64,000 nucleotides of DNA from AWTP1-13 sp035550075 (lineage in GTDB: Bacteria; Pseudomonadota; Alphaproteobacteria; Rhizobiales; Hyphomicrobiaceae). Position 1 is the first letter of the stretch, and every line of letters begins with the position of its first letter. The stretch covers positions 9,700-73,699 of the forward strand of contig DASZQG010000223.1 in the NCBI GenBank assembly GCA_035550075.1, written 5' to 3'. Under the pieces are notes generated by a model. The model had not been told where the DNA came from, searched no databases, and worked only from the letters and a program-made list of their open reading frames with translations. The position numbers and the translations under genes are program-made. Of the stretch, positions 26,054-34,233 are shown piece by piece.

Positions 26054-26083
26054 GTTATGAGGCTGTGGCGCCACGGTTGTCAA
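26054..26083 (-). promoter_or_regulatory. Sigma-70-type promoter of the argD leader
   Basis: Consensus -35 TTGACA (26083-26078), 18-nt spacer, -10 CATAAC (26059-26054; 4 of 6). Predicted start near 26047, about 18 nt before the 14-codon leader frame. It lies downstream of the gcrA terminator, so argD-argF-hslO has its own transcript. Confidence 0.6.
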
Positions 26084-26114
26084 TCCTGGCAGGGCTGATC
26101 TCAGAAACAGGGGA

Positions 26115-26139
26115 ACCGGGAGCACCCCGCGCTCCCGGT
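26115..26139 (-). terminator. Terminator after gcrA
   Basis: Perfect 9-bp stem ACCGGGAGC / GCTCCCGGT with 7-nt loop, followed on the minus strand by TCCCCTGTTT, about 50 nt past the gcrA stop. The T-run is poor, so strength is uncertain. Confidence 0.55.
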
Positions 26140-26188
26140 CCTCCCCCCGCTGTGCTCCGCCACGTCCCGCCGGCAGAGCAAACTCCTA

Positions 26189-26779
26189 TCAAACGGTGAC
26201 GTTTTCCTTGACCTCGCCCGTCGGCGCCTCAGCCGACGCGGGCTGTGCCGCCTGCGCCGGGGCGGGGACGACGACAGCCGGAGCTACCACCTCGCGGTCG
26301 CGACGCCGCGGCTGCGGCGGCTGGAAGGCACGCCGGGCGTGAAATTCGCAATAGGGAAGGCCGGTGACTTTGGTTTTGCCGCAGAAGTGGAAATCGGACT
26401 GCTGGGGATCACCGATCGGCCAGCGGCAGCAGGCCTCCGTGAGGGTCTGGATGTATTTGCGCTCTTTGAGCGGGATCACAAGCTCTTCGGCCGGCGGCAC
26501 ATAGGGCTCGGAGTCGCCAAGGTAGAGATTGCGCAAGGCTGGATTGCCGACATTCGCGAAGCGCGGCTTCATGAGCCGTTTGCCGGCTTGCGCGCGCACG
26601 CGCGGCCGGTGCGATTTCATGCGTGAGGTCGTGGCGCGGCCTGCAAGACCCAGCCGGTGTACCTTGCCGATGACGGCATTGCGGGTAACCCCACCGAGAC
26701 GGCCGGCGATCTGGCTTGCGCTCAGCCCGTCCGACCACAACTTCTTCAACAGTTCGACCCGCTCGTCGTTCCAGGCCAT
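26189..26779 (-). CDS. gcrA: GcrA cell-cycle regulator
   Basis: 196 residues. The N-terminal helix-turn-helix MAWNDERVELLKKLWSDGLSAS... through NAVIGKVHRLGL is the GcrA DNA-binding domain, and CCRWPIGDP...FHFCGK...YCEFHARRA is the conserved C-terminal cysteine segment that contacts sigma-70. Found only in alphaproteobacteria; activates promoters carrying CcrM-methylated GANTC. The last 45 residues are Ala/Pro-rich. Two GANTC sites lie within 40 nt of its own start and seven more further upstream. Located before argD, a common arrangement in Rhizobiales. Confidence 0.95.
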   Translation of the reverse strand: MAWNDERVELLKKLWSDGLSASQIAGRLGGVTRNAVIGKVHRLGLAGRATTSRMKSHRPRVRAQAGKRLMKPRFANVGNPALRNLYLGDSEPYVPPAEELVIPLKERKYIQTLTEACCRWPIGDPQQSDFHFCGKTKVTGLPYCEFHARRAFQPPQPRRRDREVVAPAVVVPAPAQAAQPASAEAPTGEVKENVTV

Positions 26780-27246
26780 AGCCTTGAATCTCCCGCTTGC
26801 TCACATGGCGGGACTCCGGCACCGCGCGCGGAATCCGCCCACTACGGCCGGACGCGAGGCATGCAGGCTGTTCAAGCGCACGCGCGCGAACACCCGTTAG
26901 CCGGTCAGACCGACGACAAACTCGACGCTGAAACTTGGATACTGAACGCGACTGACGGCGCTCGACTTGGCGCGCTGACGCGTGACACCCACGACTGACA
27001 AAAGCCCCGCTCGCAAATCACACGCGAGTACGCCGTGGGCGATGGGCAGAGATTACTATGCGGTTAACAGCAGCCTCAAGGCGTCTCGGCGAATCGGACG
27101 CAATTGAGAATCGCTGTGTGACTCGCCCACCACAGAACGATCTGCAACTTGTGAATCCCGGGGATAGTTGATTGCGCTCGCCACGAATCTTGAACGGCAG
27201 CGCTTGCGAATCGCCAACGCCGCATCGGCCGACATACCGCGCATGT
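26780..27246. promoter_or_regulatory. Gene-free stretch with nine GANTC methylation sites upstream of gcrA
   Basis: 467 bases with no supportable gene. GANTC starts at 26786, 26812, 26831, 27091, 27108, 27120, 27153, 27185 and 27208; the last six fall in 122 bases. At the window's base composition roughly one or two would be expected in this length. The gcrA-proximal sites suit CcrM/GcrA control of gcrA. A weak minus-strand hairpin (27010-27028) followed by CGGGGCTTTT may end the Lon-like/USP-like transcript. Confidence 0.6.
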
Positions 27247-28110
27247 TCAGCGCACGAGAAACAGGGGGCACTCCAGCACCGAGGCGAGGGCCGCGAGTTT
27301 GCCGTCTTCGGGGACCACCAATCCGCCGAACTGGCAGATGACAAAGCCTCCGTGCATGCGCCGCAAAGTTTCAGCAACGGCGGCCGCCTCCCCGCGCGCC
27401 AGGTCTGCGCAACGGATCTGTACGCCCTCGCGATCCTCCAGGGCCAGCCGTGCCTCCCCCTCCATCCAGGCCAGCCGTTCTTCGTCCGGAGCGATCAGCA
27501 ACAGGACGATCTCGGCCGAATCCAGCGCCGCCAGCCTTTGCGCCACCATCAGCATGCCGCTCAGCTGCTGCACGTCCTCGACTGCGACGACGATCGGACC
27601 CACTGCGCGCCGCGCCTTCGGACCGGCCATGACCACGCCGGTAGTACCGGCTATTTCCTGCAGCATTTGCTTCAAAAGACCGCCGGCGCGATCATCGAAC
27701 GGCTCTGCAAACGCCACCACATTCCACGGCCCAGACTCTGCGCAAGCGATGGCCAGTGCGCGAAGGGGTTCATCCCGCATAACGCGCACCTGCAACGGCA
27801 CATCAGCGGCGCTTGCGAGCAGCTCGACCTGCCGGTGCGCGCCCTGCGCCGCCAGCCGCAGATCGTGCGCGATTCCGGCTGGCGAAACGGCTCCACGGCG
27901 GCGCCCGGAAAATGAAAGTTCCCGCAGGAACCCGTACGCCGCACAATCGATGAGCTGCTCGTCCTCGATGAAGAGAGCTTCGACGCCCGAACCGAAGGCG
28001 CGGGCGATGCGGACGGCGGCATCCAGCGCCACCGGATTTGGCAGTCCAGATTGCAGGTGCAGCACGACGCGGCCGCGATCCTCGTCTGAGGCTGCCACGT
28101 GGGCAATCAT
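27247..28110 (-). CDS. Uncharacterised protein, resembling two universal-stress-protein halves
   Basis: 287 residues from ATG 28110; the long upstream extension of the frame is a shadow of the protease gene. Two similar alpha/beta halves can be read: VVLHLQSG...ALDAAVRIARAFGSGVEALFIEDE and, from about 170, PIVVAVEDVQQLSGMLMVAQRLAALDSAEIVLLLIA...GGFVICQFGG...LECPLFLVR. This strand-helix pattern resembles tandem UspA folds, but the nucleotide-binding G-x2-G-x9-G(S/T) motif is not clear. Its ATG overlaps the stop of the Lon-like protease gene (ATGA), implying a shared function in protein quality control. Confidence 0.6.
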   Translation of the reverse strand: MIAHVAASDEDRGRVVLHLQSGLPNPVALDAAVRIARAFGSGVEALFIEDEQLIDCAAYGFLRELSFSGRRRGAVSPAGIAHDLRLAAQGAHRQVELLASAADVPLQVRVMRDEPLRALAIACAESGPWNVVAFAEPFDDRAGGLLKQMLQEIAGTTGVVMAGPKARRAVGPIVVAVEDVQQLSGMLMVAQRLAALDSAEIVLLLIAPDEERLAWMEGEARLALEDREGVQIRCADLARGEAAAVAETLRRMHGGFVICQFGGLVVPEDGKLAALASVLECPLFLVR

Positions 28111-30611
28111 GAGTTTTCCTTGCCCGCCGCCGCTACGCCGTTCGCGCTCCTGGCGAAGCTCCGCCCGCGCTCGGCGAACGACCGCAACTTGTCCTCCACC
28201 AGCCGGTTGATGGTGCCGGCCGGGAACCTGCCATCGCTGTTGCGCTCGCCGGCCTTGACGCCGGTGAGGATCTCGATGCCTTCGTCGATGGTTGACACGG
28301 GATAGACGGCGAACTGTCCATTGCGCACCGCATCGACCACATCCTGACGCAACATCAGATGCTGAACGTTGGACTTCGGAATAAGGACTCCCTGTTTTTC
28401 GGTGAGCCCCCGGGCGCGGCAAATGTCGAAGAAGCCTTCGATCTTCTCATTGACGCCGCCGATTGCCTGCACTTCGCCGAGCTGATTGACCGAGCCGGTT
28501 ACGGCCAGGCTTTGCTTGATGGGCACGCCTGACAACGCGGACAGCAGGGCATAAAGCTCCGCTGAGGAGGCGCTGTCGCCGTCGACGCCGCCGTAGGATT
28601 GTTCAAAGACCAGGGTTGCCGCCAGCGCCAGCGGAACGTCGAGCGCATAGCGACCGGCCAGGAACCCCCAAAGGATCATGACTCCTTTGGAGTGAAGCGG
28701 ACCACCGAGCTTGGCCTCGCGCTCGATATCAGTCACCCGGCCGGACCCAAGTCGTACGCGGGCGGTGATCCGGCTTGGGCGGCCGAATGCCAGCGAGCCC
28801 AGTTGCATCACGGACAAGCCGTTGATCTGTCCGACGCTGCTGCCCTCCGTGTCGACGAGTACGAGACCCCGATTGACGACCTCCTGGGCTTTCTCGCGCA
28901 GCCGGTCCGACCGGCGGATCTGCTCTTCGATAGCGCGCTCCACATCCTGCTTGCCGGTGACCTTGCGGTTGGCCTCGCTCGACCAGTAGTCCGCTTCGCG
29001 GACCAAGTCCGCAAGGCGGCCGATCTCGATCGAAAGCTTCTCGCGGTCATCGGCAAGGCGGGCACCCTCATCAATAAGCCGCGCGACGCCGGCGGCATCG
29101 ACGGGCTTCAGGCTGTGCTCCTTGACGATGGAGGCGATCAGGCGCGCATAGCCGAGATCGTTCTCGGTTGATCGCGCGATGGTGTCGTCGAAATCCGCCT
29201 GCACCTTGAACAGGCGCGTGAAATCCGGATCGTGCGCTGCGAGCAGGTAGTACAGCTCCCGGTCTCCGAACAGCACCACCTTGACGTCGAGCGGAATGGG
29301 CTCGGGATCGAGGGTCTGGGTGGAAATGAAGCCCGCCGTCTCGATCGGCTGCTCGATGCGGACCTCGCGCGCCTTGATCGCGCGTTTCAACGCCTCCCAG
29401 GCGAACGGCGACAAGAGAAGGCGCCGCGCATCCAACAGCAGATAGCCGCCATTGGCCTTGTGCAATGCGCCGGGTTTGACGAGTAGAAAATCTGTGACGA
29501 GCGTACCCATCTGGGCGAAATGCTCAACACGCCCAATGAGGTTGCCATAGGTAGGATTGATTTCCTCGACGATAGGAGCCCCCGCTGGGGCACTGGCGTC
29601 GGCCGATACCATCGGGTTGACCATGTAGCGGCGAAAGCGCGGATCATGCGCGCTGTCCACCGACTGCTTGACGATAGCGTTCTCCTCTTCGCCCGTTGGC
29701 AAAAACAGCCCGACATTGCGCACCATGTCATAGCCCGCGGCCAGGACGTAGGCAGCCGCGTCAGGCACGTCGCGAAACGAGGCTTCGAGGTCATCCAGCG
29801 CATCGCCTACCGCGCGCTTGGCCACCTCCTCGTTGAGCTCGCTGAGGTCACTGCGCCGCTTCTTGTCGCTCTTGGGGAGGCGCTCAAGAATCGTCTGCAT
29901 CTCCTTCTGCAGCGCGTCAATCTTCATCTCGACATCGCGGCGCATGGCTTCCGGCAATGCATTGAACACTTCCGGCTTGACGACCTTGCCCTCATGCATC
30001 GGCGCCATGGTGAAGCCGTTGGGCGTGCGCAGAATGGCGATGTTCTGGCTCTGCGCCTTGGCGCTCAGTGCCTGGAACGCCTCGTCATTGGTGGATCGAA
30101 ACTGTTCGTCGATGGCACGCCGCCGCGTGCGGTATTCCTCGCTTTCGAACACCGCCGGCAGAACGTTTCGCAACTCGTCGATGGCCGCCACCATGCCTTT
30201 GGCAAGCGCGCGTGCGCGGCCATGCGGCAGCCGCAGCGCCTTAGGCTGGTTGGGCGTCTCGAAGTTGTAAACGTAGACCCAGTCCGAAGGCGCCGGTGAC
30301 TGCGCGGCTCTTGGGCCCAGATGCGATCGCACAGCGGTGGTCTTGCCGGAGGCGGGTGGCCCCAGCACGAACATGTTGAAATCATGGCTCTTGATGTTGG
30401 CGCCGAACTGGATGGCCTTCAGCGCGCGGTCCTGGCCGATGAGGCCCGTGATCGGCTGCAATTCGTCGGTGGTCTTGAAGCCGAGCGTGGATGGCGCCAC
30501 CACGCGGCGAAGCTCGGACGCGTCCAGGGGCTGGGGACGGGCCGCCACCGTTGTCACCTCCCCATCCACAACGGGGGCGGGACCATCCTGCTGCGAGCGC
30601 TTGAAAAACAT
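28107..30611 (-). CDS. Lon-like ATP-dependent serine protease (Lon family, AAA + S16)
   Basis: 834 residues from ATG 30611. It lacks the N-terminal LAN domain of classical Lon. Walker A GPPASGKT is at 84-91, and a long helical insertion follows (about 170-300). The C-terminal S16 protease domain has the catalytic serine in GGVDGDSASSAELYA (about 680) and the catalytic lysine in IGGVNEKIEGFFD (about 725), so the Ser-Lys dyad is intact. Belongs to the group often called LonB-like or 'Lon protease family protein' in proteobacteria; substrates unknown. Overlaps the USP-like gene. Confidence 0.92.
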   Translation of the reverse strand: MFFKRSQQDGPAPVVDGEVTTVAARPQPLDASELRRVVAPSTLGFKTTDELQPITGLIGQDRALKAIQFGANIKSHDFNMFVLGPPASGKTTAVRSHLGPRAAQSPAPSDWVYVYNFETPNQPKALRLPHGRARALAKGMVAAIDELRNVLPAVFESEEYRTRRRAIDEQFRSTNDEAFQALSAKAQSQNIAILRTPNGFTMAPMHEGKVVKPEVFNALPEAMRRDVEMKIDALQKEMQTILERLPKSDKKRRSDLSELNEEVAKRAVGDALDDLEASFRDVPDAAAYVLAAGYDMVRNVGLFLPTGEEENAIVKQSVDSAHDPRFRRYMVNPMVSADASAPAGAPIVEEINPTYGNLIGRVEHFAQMGTLVTDFLLVKPGALHKANGGYLLLDARRLLLSPFAWEALKRAIKAREVRIEQPIETAGFISTQTLDPEPIPLDVKVVLFGDRELYYLLAAHDPDFTRLFKVQADFDDTIARSTENDLGYARLIASIVKEHSLKPVDAAGVARLIDEGARLADDREKLSIEIGRLADLVREADYWSSEANRKVTGKQDVERAIEEQIRRSDRLREKAQEVVNRGLVLVDTEGSSVGQINGLSVMQLGSLAFGRPSRITARVRLGSGRVTDIEREAKLGGPLHSKGVMILWGFLAGRYALDVPLALAATLVFEQSYGGVDGDSASSAELYALLSALSGVPIKQSLAVTGSVNQLGEVQAIGGVNEKIEGFFDICRARGLTEKQGVLIPKSNVQHLMLRQDVVDAVRNGQFAVYPVSTIDEGIEILTGVKAGERNSDGRFPAGTINRLVEDKLRSFAERGRSFARSANGVAAAGKENS

Positions 30612-30777
30612 GCAATAACCCACCGAATGTCTTCAGCCGGCGGGGGACCATAGGCGCCCGCGCCGGCCAAGAAAAGGCCGGGCGACGGGCCGCGTCAACT
30701 GATCTGCGCGGGCTTTCCGATCGCCTGTGCTGCCAGCGCCTCAGCGCAACAAGGAGAGGCCACAGGACCGCCGCTTC

Positions 30778-31269
30778 ATGGCAATTGTCGCGATGCAAAA
30801 CAGTGCGCTCCGGGACGGGCGGCAATCTGCAGCGGCTTTCGATATCTGCCGGGGGGTGGCGCGGCTGCTCAAAGCCCATGGATTTGCGGTGGTGACAGAG
30901 CTTGCGCTGGCCAATGGACGCCGGGCCGACGTTGCCGCCATCTCGGACTCTGCTGAAATTTGGATTGTCGAGATCAAGTCCTGCCTCAACGATTTCCGCA
31001 CCGACGAGAAATGGCCCGACTACCGCGAGTACTGCGACCGCCTGCTGTTTGCGGTGGACCCCGGCTTTCCGCGCGATGTCCTGCCTCTGGGGACCGGGCT
31101 GATCGTCGCGGACCGCTATGGCGGGGAGATCATACGGGATGCGCCGGTGCACAAGCTTTCCGCGCCGCGCCGGAAGGCCATGATGCTGAATATGCTGCGG
31201 TCAGCGGCGTTCCGCCTGCAATCGGCGGTCGACGCGGAAGCAAGTTTCGAAGGGCAGCCAAGAAGCTAG
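30778..31269 (+). CDS. mmcB: MmcB family DNA-repair protein
   Basis: 163 residues from ATG 30778 (alternatives at 30727 and 30793). A small PD-(D/E)xK-like nuclease fold is visible: GRRADVAAI...EIWIVEIKSCLNDFRTDEKWPDY, where D and E-x-K make the active site. In Caulobacter the homologue is needed for survival of mitomycin C damage. No alphaproteobacterial LexA box was found in the 150 bases before it. Divergent from the Lon-like protease and convergent with regA. Confidence 0.87.
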   Translation: MAIVAMQNSALRDGRQSAAAFDICRGVARLLKAHGFAVVTELALANGRRADVAAISDSAEIWIVEIKSCLNDFRTDEKWPDYREYCDRLLFAVDPGFPRDVLPLGTGLIVADRYGGEIIRDAPVHKLSAPRRKAMMLNMLRSAAFRLQSAVDAEASFEGQPRS

Positions 31270-31285
31270 GCGGGAGATCCGGCGG

Positions 31286-31849
31286 CTATTTGGGGGCCCG
31301 CTTGGCCAGAATCCGCTGCAAGGTGCGCCGGTGCATGTTGAGCCGGCGCGCGGTTTCCGAGACGTTGCGGTTGCACAATTCGTAGACGCGCTGAATGTGC
31401 TCCCAGCGCACACGGTCCGCCGACATCGGGTTCTCGGGCGGCGCTGCCTTTTCGTTGGGCGGAGCCAGCAGCGCATCCGTCACGTCGTCGGCGTCGGCGG
31501 GCTTGGCCAGATAGTCCACGGCGCCGAGCTTCACCGCCGACACGGCGGTGGCAATGTTGCCGTAGCCAGTCAGAACGACCGCCCGAGCCTGGGGCCTCGC
31601 CTTCGAGAGCTCGGCGATGACATCGAGCCCATTGCCATCCTCCAGGCGCATGTCAACGACGGCAAATGCAGGCGGGCTCTGGCGGATCAGCGTCATGCCC
31701 TCCGCAACGGAATGCGCGGTACGCACTTCGAACCCGCGCATTTCCATGGCTCTGGCCAGACGAAGTGCAAACGCGCGGTCGTCGTCCACCAGCACCAGCG
31801 ACCGATCTTCCGGAAGCTCATCCGGCTTGAATGAAAGGTCCTCGACCAC
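31286..31849 (-). CDS. regA: RegA/ActR/PrrA-family redox response regulator
   Basis: 187 residues from GTG 31849 (AGGAG 8 nt upstream). Receiver domain with acidic pair DDD (22-24), phospho-acceptor Asp in VVDMRLEDGNG (about 66) and Lys in YLAKPADADD. The C-terminal Fis-type helix-turn-helix reads RVYELCNRNVSETARRLNMHRRTLQRIL, the strongly conserved RegA DNA-binding helix. Controls respiration, carbon and nitrogen fixation genes in response to redox state. Lies downstream of regB on the same strand with a 77-nt gap. Confidence 0.94.
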   Translation of the reverse strand: MVEDLSFKPDELPEDRSLVLVDDDRAFALRLARAMEMRGFEVRTAHSVAEGMTLIRQSPPAFAVVDMRLEDGNGLDVIAELSKARPQARAVVLTGYGNIATAVSAVKLGAVDYLAKPADADDVTDALLAPPNEKAAPPENPMSADRVRWEHIQRVYELCNRNVSETARRLNMHRRTLQRILAKRAPK

Positions 31850-31926
31850 TGTAAGTGCTCCTTATACCCGTCTTACTATACCGGGCCGGCTCGGCAGACC
31901 CAAGTGTTCGGGCATAGACTTCTTAA

Positions 31927-33315
31927 CTAGCCGTCAGGAGAGGCAGCAAGCTCGCGTCCGCTGAACGGTTGTTGAAGTTCCGCGCCGTGATCCATGCTGG
32001 GCCGCCCTTCGAAGACGTGGCGCGGCCAGACGATCTTGACCTCGGCTCCGAGAGCCGGTCGGGCGCGGTTCTCGAACGAGACGACGGCGCCGGAGCGCTC
32101 CAAAAGGGTCTTGGCGATGAAAAAGCCGAGCCCCAATCCCGACGGCTCGTTGCCCATGCCACTACCAGGCCGATGGGACCGGCGGGTCGTAATATACGGG
32201 TCGCCAAGGGCGTCGATGATGTCGCGGGAGATGCCCGGCCCGTCATCGACGATGGTGATCGTCACTTCGCGCGCGGACCACCGGGCGGTGACCTCCACTC
32301 TGCGCCTGGCGAAATCGACGGCGTTCTCAATGAGGTTGCCGAGACCGTAAATGACGCCGGGCCGCCGCTCGCCGACGGGCTCCTGCCCGTCCATTTCCTT
32401 GCCCCGATCGACGGACAGCACCAATTCGGCACTGAACCCGCGATAGGGTTCGGCCGCCTCCTCGACCAGCTGCGTCAGGCTCATGCGGGCGTGCAGCGGG
32501 TCGGGCTCGCCGGGGCTGCGCGTCAGCTTGGTGAGAATCTCGCGGCAGCGCTGGGCCTGACTTTGCAGCAGCGCGAGGTCTTCGGCGTAGTTGCTCCCGG
32601 CCGGGGCTTCGCGCGCAAGATCCTTGGCGACCACAGTAATCGTCGAGAGCGGGGTGCCGAGTTCGTGGGCGGCGGCTGCGGCAAGACCATCGAGTGCGTG
32701 CAACTGCTGCTCACGCGCCAGGACCATCTCGGTGGCTGCAAGAGCCGCGGTCATCTGCCGTGCCTCCTTCGCCAGGCGCCAGGCATACAGCGCAAGGAAC
32801 AGCATGCCCGAGGAAATCGAGGCCAGCATACCGACCTTGTAAAGAACATCGAGGCCCAGGCCTGCGTTCCCGTACCAAGGCAGGGATAAGTGCCAAACCG
32901 ACAATGCAACGCCCACGCATGCGGCGAGCAGCCCGAGGCCGATCGTATGCGGAGAAGGCAGGGTGGCCGCCGACACCGTGACGGGCACCACCAGCAGGAA
33001 GGCAAACGGATTCTCGATCCCGCCTGTCAGATAGAGCAAAGCCCCGAGCTGCAGGATGTCGTAGGCCAATAGCGTGGTCGCCGAGCCGGTGCTGAGCCAA
33101 CGCCGTGCCGGATGCCGGATGCGCAAAAAGACGTTGAGCCAGGCGGAGAGCGCAATGAAGGCCAGGCAGACGCCCAGAGGCAGACTGAAATCCAGCACAA
33201 AGCGGACGAAGCACACCGTTACGAGCTGGCCGACGACCCCGAACCAGCGGAGGCGGACCGCGGTCTGCAGGCGCAGTCCGCTCTCGACGGGTCCCCGCCG
33301 GTACCACTCCAACAT
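31927..33315 (-). CDS. regB: RegB/ActS/PrrB-family redox sensor histidine kinase
   Basis: 462 residues from ATG 33315; a TTG at 33360 would add 15. Six hydrophobic segments in the first 195 residues, with the quinone-binding GGxxNPF motif (GGIENPF, about 98-104). The phospho-acceptor is in AAAAHELGTPLSTI, and the redox cysteine of this family is present in QAQRCREILTKL. HATPase motifs NLIENAVDFA, DDGPGIS and GLGLGFFIAKTLLE are intact. Phosphorylates RegA when the ubiquinone pool is reduced. Divergent from an ABC exporter-SCO operon. Confidence 0.94.
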   Translation of the reverse strand: MLEWYRRGPVESGLRLQTAVRLRWFGVVGQLVTVCFVRFVLDFSLPLGVCLAFIALSAWLNVFLRIRHPARRWLSTGSATTLLAYDILQLGALLYLTGGIENPFAFLLVVPVTVSAATLPSPHTIGLGLLAACVGVALSVWHLSLPWYGNAGLGLDVLYKVGMLASISSGMLFLALYAWRLAKEARQMTAALAATEMVLAREQQLHALDGLAAAAAHELGTPLSTITVVAKDLAREAPAGSNYAEDLALLQSQAQRCREILTKLTRSPGEPDPLHARMSLTQLVEEAAEPYRGFSAELVLSVDRGKEMDGQEPVGERRPGVIYGLGNLIENAVDFARRRVEVTARWSAREVTITIVDDGPGISRDIIDALGDPYITTRRSHRPGSGMGNEPSGLGLGFFIAKTLLERSGAVVSFENRARPALGAEVKIVWPRHVFEGRPSMDHGAELQQPFSGRELAASPDG

Positions 33316-33447
33316 GCCAGCCAATGAAACAGGCCAAACCCGCAACGCTTCCACCCGCAATTGCTTGCTTCAGCCGTCTTGCTACCCCAGATAGGAGCGG
33401 TTAGCCAATGCCGGTGACACGGCACAGCCGAAGTATTTCTGCTCGCC

Positions 33448-34233
33448 ATGCAAAAGCCCATGCCCAGTCCCAGCGGGGGCGTCCAGCCGCGTCCCGTGGA
33501 GGTCCGTGATCTGCGCAAGGTCTACGGTGAGATCACGGCCGTGGACGGCGTCAGCTTCGGGCTCGAAAGCAACTCGGTCACGGCGCTGCTGGGGGGCAAC
33601 GGCGCCGGCAAGACGACCACCATCTCGATGCTGATGGGCCTCGTGGTGCCGACCTCAGGTGAGGCGCGCGTATTCGGCGCCGACATGGCACACGAGAGGC
33701 ACAAGGTGCTGCATCGCATGAATTTCGAGAGCCCCTATGTCGATGTGCCGATGCGCCTCACGGTGCGGCAGAACCTGCAAATCTATGGCCGCCTCTACGG
33801 ATTGAATGATCTTGCCGGGCGCGTGACCGACATTGCCGCAGAGCTGCGACTGACGGAGCTGCTCGATCGGGCCTACGGCAAGCTGTCGGCCGGGCAGAGG
33901 ACTCGCGTGAGCCTCGCCAAGGCGCTGCTCAATGAGCCCGAGTTGCTGCTGCTTGACGAGCCGACGGCATCGCTCGATCCGGATACGGCCGATTGGGTCC
34001 GCACAAAGCTCGAGGACTACCGCCGCGTGCGGCAGGCCACCATCGTGCTCGCGTCTCACAACATGGCCGAGGTCGAGCGGCTAGCCGATCGAGTCATCAT
34101 GCTGGAGAAGGGCCGGGTGATTGCTGACGAAACACCCGAGGAACTCATTAAGCGGTTCGGGCGCGAAACTCTGGAAGAGGTGTTTCTTGCCATCGCGCGT
34201 CGCGGCGGGGGAAGCGCGGAGCTTGCGCCATGA
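33448..34233 (+). CDS. ABC transporter ATP-binding protein
   Basis: 261 residues (ATG 33448, or ATG 33460). Walker A GGNGAGKTT (about 50-58), signature LSAGQRTRVSLAKALL (about 145) and Walker B LLLLDEPTASLD, plus H-loop ASHNMAEVE. The pattern fits the drug/NodI-type export ATPases rather than uptake systems. The permease gene overlaps the stop by 4 nt. Divergent from regB, with which it shares an 132-base regulatory interval. Confidence 0.94.
   Translation: MQKPMPSPSGGVQPRPVEVRDLRKVYGEITAVDGVSFGLESNSVTALLGGNGAGKTTTISMLMGLVVPTSGEARVFGADMAHERHKVLHRMNFESPYVDVPMRLTVRQNLQIYGRLYGLNDLAGRVTDIAAELRLTELLDRAYGKLSAGQRTRVSLAKALLNEPELLLLDEPTASLDPDTADWVRTKLEDYRRVRQATIVLASHNMAEVERLADRVIMLEKGRVIADETPEELIKRFGRETLEEVFLAIARRGGGSAELAP

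Noticed and set aside
26115..26139. Second attenuator hairpin for argD
   Set aside because: It lies upstream of the TTGACA promoter, so it cannot act on the argD leader transcript; it is better read as the gcrA terminator.
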